DNA of 18,723 nucleotides from CAISGS01 sp044376615 (GTDB taxonomy: Bacteria; Pseudomonadota; Alphaproteobacteria; Caulobacterales; Caulobacteraceae), in assembly GCA_044376615.1 (NCBI GenBank), contig JBILKO010000042.1:1-18723 (forward strand), in the 5' to 3' direction. Position numbers and translations under genes: made by a program. The notes under the pieces are model-generated. The model saw nothing but the letters and a program-made list of their open reading frames with translations. It was not told the origin of the DNA and did not search any database. Below are positions 1 to 7,723 of this stretch, in pieces. Positions within the stretch are counted from its first letter, which is position 1. The number at the start of each line of letters is the position of its first letter.

Positions 1-263
1 GCGAGGAAGTGACCTGGATCGTTGAGCAACATGGCCTGTTCCAGACCTATTATTACGTCCATCACATGGGCGGCGATCGTCATATGCGGGACAAGTTCAA
101 AGACCATAAATGGTTTGAATCTTGCGCCAATTTTTGTGAACGCTGGGATCAGGCCTCGTTTGATCCAGATTATGACACCCTACCGCTAGAGGCCTTTGCG
201 CCGCTGGTTGAAAAGATATTCAGCCGCTCACCCCATGATCCCCGCTATGTGACTGAGGCTTAA
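1..263 (+). CDS. HD-domain protein, C-terminal part (5' end outside window)
   Basis: The reading frame is open from the first full codon at position 3 (GAG GAA GTG ACC) to TAA at 261-263, so only about 87 C-terminal residues are visible and the true start lies upstream. GTG at 9 is very probably an internal valine, because the residues before it (Glu-Glu) continue the same frame. The visible part is rich in aromatic and charged residues, with YYYVHHMGGDR near its start and WDQASFDPDYDTLPLEAF further on. From memory this resembles the C-terminal part of a family of HD-domain (metal phosphohydrolase or mixed-valence oxygenase-like) proteins common in alphaproteobacteria. The HD catalytic core itself is outside the window, so metal ligands and reaction cannot be judged. 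It is separated from the bet operon by about 100 bases containing a hairpin and a promoter, so it is probably a separate unit. Confidence 0.6.
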   Translation, partial: EEVTWIVEQHGLFQTYYYVHHMGGDRHMRDKFKDHKWFESCANFCERWDQASFDPDYDTLPLEAFAPLVEKIFSRSPHDPRYVTEA

Positions 264-276
264 GCGCCACACCCTG

Positions 277-293
277 CCGCGCGTATTGCGCGG
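277..293 (+). terminator. GC hairpin after the HD-domain gene
   Basis: CCGCGC and GCGCGG form a perfect 6-bp stem around a 5-base loop, starting 14 bases after the stop codon. No T-run follows (AAAGTC comes next), so this is at best a weak or Rho-assisted terminator separating the HD gene from the bet promoter. Confidence 0.35.
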
Positions 294-307
294 AAAGTCA
301 GACACAC

Positions 308-336
308 TTGACCGATTAAGCATCTTTGGCCCTAAT
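308..336 (+). promoter_or_regulatory. Candidate sigma-70 promoter of betIB-betA
   Basis: TTGACC (308-313) matches five of six bases of a -35 box. CCTAAT (331-336) follows after a 17-base spacer and matches the last four bases of a -10 box. The predicted start point, about seven bases on, falls at the first base of the palindromic operator at 343-358. This is the geometry expected of a repressible promoter. It is read by eye, not tested. Confidence 0.45.
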
Positions 337-342
337 CCTTGA

Positions 343-358
343 TTGAACGATCATTCAA
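343..358 (+). promoter_or_regulatory. Putative BetI operator upstream of betIB
   Basis: TTGAACGATCATTCAA is a near-perfect 16-base inverted repeat: seven of eight pairs match, and only C348/A353 break symmetry. It lies at the predicted transcription start and ends 11 bases before the preferred ATG at 370. Known BetI sites carry TTGAACG/CGTTCAA-like half sites, and a related sequence precedes the choXW gene at 9546-9561. Binding by the BetI domain encoded directly downstream is inference. Confidence 0.65.
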
Positions 359-369
359 GGTCCCTACCC

Positions 370-2472
370 ATGCCACTAACCAAGCCCACCGTCCGCGCCG
401 AGGCCAGTGGGAAGGGCGCGCCCGATGAGGGGCGGCGGCATCAGCTGATTGAAATGACAATCGATAGTCTGGCTGAATGCGGGTTTGTCGGCTCGACCCT
501 GGCTGAGATTACTGAGCGCGCGGGGGTCAAGCCGGGCCTGGTGGCGCATTATTTTGGTGATAAGGACGGCCTGCTTGAGGCGGCCTTTCGCACCCTGACG
601 CGCAATCTGGGCCAGGGCGTGCGCCAGAGACTAAACCAGGCCAGTGGCCCGCGCGCGCGGGTCCAGGCGGTTATCGATGCCAATCTCGACCCCAAAGAAT
701 TTGATCGCCGGACCGGCGCGGCCTGGCTGGCCTTTTGGGGGCAGGTGCCGCACAGCGTATCGCTTGGCCGCATTCAATCCGTCTATCAGCGTCGCATGCT
801 GTCTAATCTGCGCGCAGCACTGCTGGCCCTATTGCCCGAGGCTGAGGCCCGGCGCCTAGCCGCCATGATTGCGGCCATGATTGACGGGGTTTGGTTGCGG
901 GCGGCCCTGTCCAATTGGCAAGAGGCCGATAGCGGTGCAGCACGGGCTATGTTGACTGCCTTTGTGGACAGCCGTTTGGCTCTGGCCCCGGGTGCGCCAT
1001 TGCGGGCAGACCAAACTAAGGGGATCTTCCGCAACCACATTGGTGGCCGTTTCGTCTCAGGATCAGGCAAGACCTTTGACACGGTCAATCCCGCGACCGG
1101 CGAGGTGATCGGCACCGTCGAGATTGCAGACGAAGCACTAATTGAGCGGGCGGTAGAAGCAGCAAGGCGCGGCCAAAAGATCTGGGCGGCCATGACCGGC
1201 GCTGAACGCGGCAGGGTACTGCACCGCACGGCTGAACTCCTGCGCGCCGCCAATGATGAGCTAGCCTTGCTGGAAACCCTTGATACCGGCAAGCCGATTC
1301 AGGAAACCTCGGCAGTTGATGTTTTATCGGGCGCCGATTGTCTGGAATACTATGCCGGCATGGCCGCGACTTTGGTCGGTCAGCATGTCGATCTGGGTAG
1401 CCAGGCCTTTGGCTATGTCCGGCGCGAGCCCTTGGGCGTTGTGGCCGCGATAGGTGCCTGGAACTATCCGATCCAGATTGCCTGTTGGAAGGCCGCCCCG
1501 GCGTTGGCCTGTGGCAATGCCATGATTTTTAAGCCGTCGGACCTGACCCCGCTGACGGCCCTGAGGCTTGCGGAAATCTTTGTCCAGGCTGGCCTGCCGG
1601 ACGGCGTCTTTAATGTCGTTCAGGGCGGGGTTGAAACCGGACGGCTCTTGTCGCGCCATCCCGGAATCGAAAAAATCTCCCTGACCGGCGCGGTTGAGAC
1701 CGGCAAGAAGGTCATGGCTGATGCGGCGACCACCCTCAAGTCCGTGACCATGGAACTGGGCGGCAAATCACCCCTGATCGTGTTTGACGATGCGGACCTG
1801 GATAATGCCGTGTCCGGCGCACTGATGGCCAATTTCTATTCGGCCGGAGAGGTCTGTTCGAATGGCACCCGCGTCTTTGTCCATTCAAAAATCAAGGGGG
1901 CCTTCCTTGAAAAGCTGAAGGCGCGGACGGCAAAGATGGTGATTGGTGATCCGCAAGACCCAGCCACCCATGTCGGGGCCCTGATATCTCGCGACCATAT
2001 GGCCAAGGTCTTGGGCTATGTCGCCAAGGGCCAGGCCGAGGGTGCAAAGCTCTTGTGCGGTGGCCAGGCCCTAACCGAGGGCGCAATGGCCAAAGGTAAT
2101 TTCGTTTCGCCCGCCATCTTTGATGCCTGCAATGACGATATGACGATTGTTCGCGAAGAAATCTTTGGCCCGGTCATGTCTGTGCTTAGTTTTGAGGATG
2201 AAGGCGAGGTAGTAGCCCGGGCCAATAATACGGCCTTTGGCCTATCCGCCGCTGTGTTTACCCAGGATCTAACGCGCGCGCATAGGGTGATTGCGCAGCT
2301 CGAGGCCGGGACCTGTTGGATCAATCAGTACAATGTCACGCCGATAGAGCTGCCCTTTGGCGGCTATAAGCAGTCCGGCATAGGCCGTGAAAATGGCCAC
2401 GCAGCCATCGAACACTATACCCAGCTGAAGAGTGTCTATGTCGCGCTCGGCGACATAGAGGCCCCGTATTGA
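370..2472 (+). CDS. betI-betB: BetI-BetB fusion: choline-responsive TetR repressor joined to betaine aldehyde dehydrogenase
   Basis: This is one 700-residue protein. Residues ~20-205 are a BetI-like TetR regulator with a helix-turn-helix at ~42-71 (STLAEITERAGVKPGLVAHYF) and the BetI-type ligand domain (WLAFWGQ, MIDGVWLR). After a short linker (~205-217), residues ~218-700 are a full NAD(P)-dependent aldehyde dehydrogenase. Its catalytic Asn is near 365 (GAWNYP), Glu near 462 (MELGGKSP) and Cys near 496 (GEVCSNGTR), with PFGGYKQSGIGRE near the C-terminus. It oxidises betaine aldehyde to glycine betaine in the cytoplasm. In enterobacteria and rhizobia betI and betB are separate neighbouring genes; here no stop, ATG or convincing ribosome site lies at the junction (first in-frame ATG of the enzyme part is at 1192), so a separate BetB is unlikely. 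I chose ATG 370, with CAAGG at 356-360, over TTG 343, which lies inside the operator. betA follows seven bases later. Confidence 0.9.
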   Translation: MPLTKPTVRAEASGKGAPDEGRRHQLIEMTIDSLAECGFVGSTLAEITERAGVKPGLVAHYFGDKDGLLEAAFRTLTRNLGQGVRQRLNQASGPRARVQAVIDANLDPKEFDRRTGAAWLAFWGQVPHSVSLGRIQSVYQRRMLSNLRAALLALLPEAEARRLAAMIAAMIDGVWLRAALSNWQEADSGAARAMLTAFVDSRLALAPGAPLRADQTKGIFRNHIGGRFVSGSGKTFDTVNPATGEVIGTVEIADEALIERAVEAARRGQKIWAAMTGAERGRVLHRTAELLRAANDELALLETLDTGKPIQETSAVDVLSGADCLEYYAGMAATLVGQHVDLGSQAFGYVRREPLGVVAAIGAWNYPIQIACWKAAPALACGNAMIFKPSDLTPLTALRLAEIFVQAGLPDGVFNVVQGGVETGRLLSRHPGIEKISLTGAVETGKKVMADAATTLKSVTMELGGKSPLIVFDDADLDNAVSGALMANFYSAGEVCSNGTRVFVHSKIKGAFLEKLKARTAKMVIGDPQDPATHVGALISRDHMAKVLGYVAKGQAEGAKLLCGGQALTEGAMAKGNFVSPAIFDACNDDMTIVREEIFGPVMSVLSFEDEGEVVARANNTAFGLSAAVFTQDLTRAHRVIAQLEAGTCWINQYNVTPIELPFGGYKQSGIGRENGHAAIEHYTQLKSVYVALGDIEAPY

Positions 2473-2479
2473 GGCAGCT

Positions 2480-4138
2480 ATGACCGAGGTGTTTGATTAC
2501 ATTATTGTCGGTGCAGGATCAGCGGGCTGCGTCCTGGCCAATCGCTTGAGCGAGGACGGCAAGCATTCGGTTTTGGTCCTGGAATCGGGCGGCAGCGACC
2601 GGTCCATCTTCATCCAGATGCCGACGGCCCTCTCGATCCCGATGAACAATCCCCGTTATATCTGGGATTATGAGGCCGAACCTGAACCAGCGCTTGGCGG
2701 GCGGCGCATCCATACGCCGCGTGGCCGCGTGCTGGGCGGATCCTCCTCGATCAATGGCCTGGTCTATATTCGCGGCAATCCAATGGATTTTCAGCGCTGG
2801 CAGGAAGAAGGGGCGAGCGGCTGGTCCTATGCCGATGTCTTGCCCTATTTCAAGCGGGCGGAGGATAGGGCCGAGGGCGGCGATGCCTATCGCGGCGCGG
2901 GCGGGCCGCTTAAGACCCAGTATGGCAGCCTAAAGAACCCGCTGCATGAGGCCTGGCTGCAATCGGCCAAGGCTGCGGGCTATCCCTTGACCAGCGATGT
3001 CAATGGCCGCCAGCAAGAAGGCTTTGGCCGCATGGATATGACGGTCGGGGAGGGGCGGCGCTGGAGCGCTGCCAATGCCTACCTTAAGCCCACCATGAAG
3101 CGGTCAAACCTGACGGTCCGAACCGGCTGTGTCGCCACCAAGATACTGTTCGAAAACAAGCGCGCGGTCGGCATAGCCTATACGCGTTCGGGCCAGGTGC
3201 ACGAGGCCACGGCCCGTGCTGAGGTCATATTGGCCGGCGGTGCCATCAATTCGCCGCAGCTGCTTAAACTGTCTGGCATTGGCCCAGCGGCGGAGCTGGC
3301 TAGCTACGGGCTTGAGGTGATCTGTGATCGACCCGGTGTCGGTGAAAACCTGCAGGACCATTTGGAATTTTATTTCCAGATCGCCAGCAGAAAGCCCATC
3401 ACGCTTTATTCGGCCATGAACCCGCTCGCCAAGGCTTGGATCGGGGCGCGCTGGATCCTGTTTAAGGATGGGCTAGGTGCGACCAACCATTTCGAAAGCT
3501 GCGGCTTTATCCGCAGCCGCGCAGGCATTGCTTATCCCGATATCCAGTATCATTTCCTGCCCCTGGCCGTGACCTATGACGGCCAGTCCTTGGCCAAGCA
3601 GCATGGGTTTCAAGCCCATGTCGGTCCCATGCGGTCGAAAAGTCGAGGCTGGGTGCGGCTGAAATCGCCTGACCCCATGGCCAAGCCCGAGATCCGTTTC
3701 AACTATATGAGCCATCCGGATGATTGGACCGAGATGCGCGCTTGCGTACGCTTAACCCGTGAAATCTTTGCGCAAGGTCCCTTTGACGCCTATCGCGGCG
3801 AAGAATTGCAGCCGGGTAAGGATGCGATCAGCGACGAGGCGATCGACGCCTTTATCCGCGACAAGGTCGAGACCGCCTATCACCCGTCGTGCAGCTGCAA
3901 GATGGGCCGCCAGGATGATCCCATGGCTGTGGTGGATGCTCAGGCGCGGGTTATTGGCGTGACCGGTCTAAGGGTTGTTGATGCCTCGATCATGCCGTCC
4001 ATCACGACCGGCAATCTAAATGCGCCAACCATTATGCTCGCAGAAAAGGCGGCGGACCACATTCTGGACCGACCTCTTTTGCCGCCCTCGAATGCTGACT
4101 TCTATCAGGCCGCCAATTGGGAAACGGCGCAGCGATGA
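2480..4138 (+). CDS. betA: Choline dehydrogenase (GMC oxidoreductase)
   Basis: A 552-residue flavoprotein of usual BetA length that oxidises choline to betaine aldehyde, passing electrons to the respiratory chain; it is normally bound to the inner face of the cytoplasmic membrane. The FAD-binding GAGSAG lies at residues 11-16, followed by the GMC signature GGSSSINGLVYIRG at 86-99. The second GMC signature is near 253-266 (GGAINSPQLLKLSG). The conserved C-terminal pair expected for catalysis is His468 (YHPSCSCKMG) and Asn514 (GNLNAPT). The ATG is preceded by GAGG (2471-2474), which overlaps the betIB stop TGA, with a 5-base spacing. The two genes are thus one operon and probably translationally coupled. 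Other GMC alcohol dehydrogenases share these motifs, but the bet context makes choline the likely substrate. Confidence 0.92.
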   Translation: MTEVFDYIIVGAGSAGCVLANRLSEDGKHSVLVLESGGSDRSIFIQMPTALSIPMNNPRYIWDYEAEPEPALGGRRIHTPRGRVLGGSSSINGLVYIRGNPMDFQRWQEEGASGWSYADVLPYFKRAEDRAEGGDAYRGAGGPLKTQYGSLKNPLHEAWLQSAKAAGYPLTSDVNGRQQEGFGRMDMTVGEGRRWSAANAYLKPTMKRSNLTVRTGCVATKILFENKRAVGIAYTRSGQVHEATARAEVILAGGAINSPQLLKLSGIGPAAELASYGLEVICDRPGVGENLQDHLEFYFQIASRKPITLYSAMNPLAKAWIGARWILFKDGLGATNHFESCGFIRSRAGIAYPDIQYHFLPLAVTYDGQSLAKQHGFQAHVGPMRSKSRGWVRLKSPDPMAKPEIRFNYMSHPDDWTEMRACVRLTREIFAQGPFDAYRGEELQPGKDAISDEAIDAFIRDKVETAYHPSCSCKMGRQDDPMAVVDAQARVIGVTGLRVVDASIMPSITTGNLNAPTIMLAEKAADHILDRPLLPPSNADFYQAANWETAQR

Positions 4139-4263
4139 AAGGCGATCAGTAAACACGTTTCAACCTGGGCACCGGGACTATAGGTGCAAGTTTTGAAGGC
4201 CAAACAAAGCCGCAAACTGGGCAGGGGCCCAAGATTCAGTCGGCAAGATAAGGGGAATTAGCA

Positions 4264-6603
4264 ATGACCAAGACCATGACGAGCCGGGCTGGCATGATGC
4301 GCCGCCTTTTGCTGACCAGTGCGGCGGCGAGCGCCATTATGGCGCTCCCGGCCCTTGCCGCTGAACCTGCCGCGCCAGTTGCGAATGAAGCTGAGCAGGT
4401 CGATACCATCTTGGTGACGGCCCAGCGCCGCGAACAGCGCCTGCAAGATGTCGGCATTGCCGTGACTGCCCTTGGTGCTCAGCAAATTGCCGCCATGGGC
4501 CTAAGGGATTCCACTGACCTGGTCCGCAGCGTGCCGAGCTTGAAGCTAAACGAATATACGCCTTCGGCTGTGGTGTTTAATATTCGCGGCGTGTCTCAGA
4601 ACGATTTTGGTGATGCGCAAGAGCCGCCGGTTGCCGTCTATCAAGACGATTCCTATGCCAGCTCCTTCATCTCGGCTGGCTTTCCCATGTTTGACCTGGC
4701 CCGGGTTGAGGTGCTGCGGGGCCCGCAGGGCACTCTGTTTGGCCGCAATGCCACCGGCGGCGCGATCCAGTTCATTTCCAACAAGCCGACCAAGGATTTC
4801 AGCGCCTATGTGACTGCTGGCTATGGCAGCTATAATACAGCTAATGCCGAAGGGGCGATTTCCGGTCCCTTGAGCGACCGGGCGCAGATGCGTATTTCGG
4901 CCATGGCCGTCGATGGCGACGGCTATCTGACCAGCATCTATCCCGGCGTGAAGAGCCGCGGCGCCGAGCATCACTGGGCGGTGCGCAATATCCTAGCCTG
5001 GCAGCCGACCGACAAGATCGATGTTGAGCTAAATGTCCGCTTTGCACGCAACCCGCATGAACGCTCATCGGGCATGTATTCCTGGGAAGCGGCCTATCCC
5101 AATGCCCAAGGCCAGGGCACCTATTTGCCAGCTGACAAGGTCAATCCCTTGCTTGGCGACCCAACTGCGGCGCCTGGCACCGATCTGAGCGGTTTTCGCA
5201 ACGATTCCATCAGCGTACCGCGCGGCGGCAAGCCCTGGCGCGTTGCGGCTACAGGTCCGTCCTATACAGACCGCAGCCTGTTTAGCACCAATCTAAAGGT
5301 CAATTTCCCGGTCGGTCCGTTCGAGGTGGTTTCTATCTCGGACGTTCAGTCGATCCAGAAGGACTATCGCGAGGATGCTAGCGCTTCGCCCAATAATGTC
5401 GTGGTCTTCCTGCAAGGCGCCGATGTGCAGCAATTTAGCCAAGAAGTGCGTGGCTCGGCGCGGTTTGGAGACCATGAACTGGTGGTTGGTGCCTTTGCCA
5501 TGGCCATCGATGGAGCCTATACGGCCGGTTATACCTTCCCAATCTATCCGTTTATTCCGGACGTGAATTTTACCGAAAAGACCAAGTCCTATGCGATCTT
5601 TGCCCAGGATGAATGGACCCTGCCTGGCAATTTTAAGGCTATCTTTGGGGCACGCTACTGGCACGATAATCGCGTCGTCAATTACAGCGCGATCGATAAT
5701 ACTGGCGAGATCATCCGCTTTAACAAGAACGAGCTTGTCGCCATCAATGGCTCGACTAGCCTGTCCGCCCTAGACGGCGTTACGCTCAAGCCATCGGATG
5801 CGGAAAAAGACTATTCGGATTATTCCGTCCGTGCCCAACTCGATTACAAACCCAATGACAATCTGCTGGTCTATGCCAGCTTTAACCGCGGCACCAAGAG
5901 CGGCGGCTTTACCCTGTCGACCTCAACACCAACCGCGGGCTATGAGTCCTTCTTCCTCAATGGCATTCCCTATAAGCCCGAAGTGCTGAACGCTTATGAG
6001 GTCGGGATTAAGGCCACCCTGCCCAAGCGCACGACCTTGAACCTGACGGCCTTCCATTATGACTATAAGGACTATCAGGCCTTCACCCAGTACGGGCTGG
6101 TCCAGACCGTCGTGAACCGCGATGCCAAGCAGGACGGTTTTGAGGCCGAACTGACCACCCGCCCGATCCAGGGCTTGACCATCCAGGCCAATGCCTCGGT
6201 CCTGGATAATGTGGTCAAGGATGTCAGCCTGCCCAATGGTGATGTCCGCGACCGCAAATTGCCACAGGCGCCCAAATTCTCTGGCCAGGGCCTGGTGCGT
6301 TATGACTTGCCGACGACGCTAGGCGATGTGTCCTTGCAGGCCGATGCGCAATACACCGGAAAGTTCTGCTTCTCGGTTCTGTGCTCGCCGGTCGAGCGCG
6401 AGGGCGCCCATACGGTCTATAATGCGCGTATTGGCTTCACGCCCAAGAACAAGCCTTGGGAAGCCTCGCTCTATGTCAATAACATCACGTCTGAGATCTA
6501 CCGGGTCTATACGTTCGACGTGTCGGCCTATACCGGCCAGATTCCCAGTGTCTATGCCCGCCCACGCAGCGGCGGCATTACGGTGACTTACCGGTTTAAC
6601 TGA
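4264..6603 (+). CDS. TonB-dependent outer-membrane receptor in the choline locus
   Basis: A 779-residue receptor with an N-terminal signal peptide (basic start, hydrophobic run, cleavage probably after ALA near 32). A TonB box follows (DTILVTA, ~47-53), then a plug domain with the strongly conserved VEVLRGPQGTLFGRNATGGAI at ~148-168, and a long beta-barrel ending in YRFN. It would take up a substrate too large or scarce for porins, using TonB-ExbB-ExbD energy. AGGGGA (4251-4256) lies 7 bases before the ATG. It is 125 bases downstream of betA on the same strand with no obvious terminator between, so it may be the last gene of the bet operon. It converges with choXWV. Its substrate cannot be read from sequence; choline, a choline ester or another quaternary amine is inferred only from location. 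An iron or vitamin role is not excluded. Confidence 0.9.
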   Translation: MTKTMTSRAGMMRRLLLTSAAASAIMALPALAAEPAAPVANEAEQVDTILVTAQRREQRLQDVGIAVTALGAQQIAAMGLRDSTDLVRSVPSLKLNEYTPSAVVFNIRGVSQNDFGDAQEPPVAVYQDDSYASSFISAGFPMFDLARVEVLRGPQGTLFGRNATGGAIQFISNKPTKDFSAYVTAGYGSYNTANAEGAISGPLSDRAQMRISAMAVDGDGYLTSIYPGVKSRGAEHHWAVRNILAWQPTDKIDVELNVRFARNPHERSSGMYSWEAAYPNAQGQGTYLPADKVNPLLGDPTAAPGTDLSGFRNDSISVPRGGKPWRVAATGPSYTDRSLFSTNLKVNFPVGPFEVVSISDVQSIQKDYREDASASPNNVVVFLQGADVQQFSQEVRGSARFGDHELVVGAFAMAIDGAYTAGYTFPIYPFIPDVNFTEKTKSYAIFAQDEWTLPGNFKAIFGARYWHDNRVVNYSAIDNTGEIIRFNKNELVAINGSTSLSALDGVTLKPSDAEKDYSDYSVRAQLDYKPNDNLLVYASFNRGTKSGGFTLSTSTPTAGYESFFLNGIPYKPEVLNAYEVGIKATLPKRTTLNLTAFHYDYKDYQAFTQYGLVQTVVNRDAKQDGFEAELTTRPIQGLTIQANASVLDNVVKDVSLPNGDVRDRKLPQAPKFSGQGLVRYDLPTTLGDVSLQADAQYTGKFCFSVLCSPVEREGAHTVYNARIGFTPKNKPWEASLYVNNITSEIYRVYTFDVSAYTGQIPSVYARPRSGGITVTYRFN

Positions 6604-6612
6604 AGATAAAAG

Positions 6613-6637
6613 GGGCGGGGGCCGTTGGTTCCCGCCC
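6613..6637 (-). terminator. Rho-independent terminator of the choXW-choV operon
   Basis: GGGCGGG and CCCGCCC form a perfect 7-bp stem with an 11-base loop. It sits between the converging receptor and choV genes, 11 bases past the choV stop. Read on the minus strand the stem is followed by CTTTTAT, giving a short U-tract. On the plus strand no T-run follows, so it mainly serves choV. Confidence 0.6.
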
Positions 6638-6648
6638 AACTATCTGCG

Positions 6649-7722
6649 CTATCTGCGCGATAAGGCCTTTAAGATCTCGTCTGCGCCGCAGATGCCGCAA
6701 ACCTTACCCTCATCCGTCAAGGCCACTGGCTTGCCCGTGGCATGAACCATGCCGACCAAGTCAGCCAGGCGGGTTGATATGGGCGCTTCGGCTAGGCCCT
6801 TGGCCTCAGTGGCATTGGCGGGCGGGCGCATGGCCTGAGCGCCGGTAAGGACGCTCAAGGGGTTCATGTGCTGAACAAATTGGGCGACATAGTCATTGGC
6901 CGGGCGGAGAATAATGTCTTCGGGCTGGCCGGTCTGGATGATGCGGCCGCCCTCCATGATCGAGATCTGGTCGCCGAGTTTCAGGGCCTCGTCCAGATCA
7001 TGACTGACAAACAGAATAGTCTTTTGCACAGTGTTTTGCAGGCTGATCAGCTCATCTTGTAGGCGGGTGCGGATCAGGGGATCGAGCGCGGAAAACGGCT
7101 CGTCCATCAAGAGGATATCCGCCTCAGTCGCAAAGGCACGCGCTAAGCCGACGCGTTGCTGCATGCCGCCGGACAGGTCGTGGGTCTTGCGATCGGCCCA
7201 TTCGGTTAGGCCAACCAAAGCGAGATAGTCGTCGACTTTCTGCTGGCGCTGGGCCTTGTCCATGCCGCGAAACTCAAGGCTCAGCCCGACATTGTCGCGC
7301 ACGGTACGCCAGGGTAGGAGGCCAAATTGTTGAAACACCATGGCGATCGACTGACGCCGCACTGCGCGCAAGGTCTGCTCGTCACAGGCTGCGACATCGA
7401 CCACGCTTCCATTATGGCGCACCAGGACCTGGCCGGACGTCACCGGATTGAGGCCATTGGCCGCACGCAGCAGGGTCGACTTGCCCGAGCCGGACAGGCC
7501 CATCAGAACCGATATCTCACCGGCCTTGATGGTGAGATTGGCATCGGCAGCCCCAAGCACTACCCCGGTCTCGCTATTGATCTGGCTACGATCGGCGCCC
7601 TTGGCGAGCAAGGCCTTGGCCTGATCGAGGGCAATATCACGGCGGCGACCGGTGCCGGGCGCAAACAGAATATTGACGGACTTGAATTCAATGGCTGCGG
7701 TCATGGAAGGATCAAGGCTCAT
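6649..7722 (-). CDS. choV: Choline ABC transporter ATP-binding protein
   Basis: A 357-residue ATPase of the ProV/OpuAA/ChoV family that powers quaternary-amine import at the cytoplasmic face. All nucleotide-binding motifs are present: Walker A GLSGSGKST (75-83), Q-loop VFQQFG (129-134), signature LSGGMQQR (183-190), Walker B ILLMDEP (203-209) and switch His241 (SHDLDEA). The ~60-residue N-terminal extension before the core and the C-terminal tail (~285-357) are typical of this osmoprotectant and choline subgroup. The tail contains a small CGIC cluster near 342-345. Its ATG lies one base after the TGA of the upstream permease fusion, so the two are tightly coupled. The assignment to choline rather than glycine betaine rests on the partner binding domain and the bet genes across the convergent junction. 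Confidence 0.9.
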   Translation of the reverse strand: MSLDPSMTAAIEFKSVNILFAPGTGRRRDIALDQAKALLAKGADRSQINSETGVVLGAADANLTIKAGEISVLMGLSGSGKSTLLRAANGLNPVTSGQVLVRHNGSVVDVAACDEQTLRAVRRQSIAMVFQQFGLLPWRTVRDNVGLSLEFRGMDKAQRQQKVDDYLALVGLTEWADRKTHDLSGGMQQRVGLARAFATEADILLMDEPFSALDPLIRTRLQDELISLQNTVQKTILFVSHDLDEALKLGDQISIMEGGRIIQTGQPEDIILRPANDYVAQFVQHMNPLSVLTGAQAMRPPANATEAKGLAEAPISTRLADLVGMVHATGKPVALTDEGKVCGICGADEILKALSRR

Positions 7723-7723
7723 G

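Noticed and set aside
343..369. TTG at 343 as the start of BetI-BetB
   Set aside because: It lies inside the palindromic operator and at the predicted transcription start. ATG 370, with CAAGG just upstream, fits the TetR family better.
980..1040. Possibility that betI and betB are two overlapping genes here
   Set aside because: No stop, no ATG or GTG in frame and no convincing ribosome site at the junction. A sequencing error cannot be excluded without reads, but nothing in the sequence suggests one.
4139..4263. A third BetI site ahead of the TonB receptor
   Set aside because: Only a half-site-like TTGAAACG (minus strand, near 4156-4163) is present, without a matching second half.
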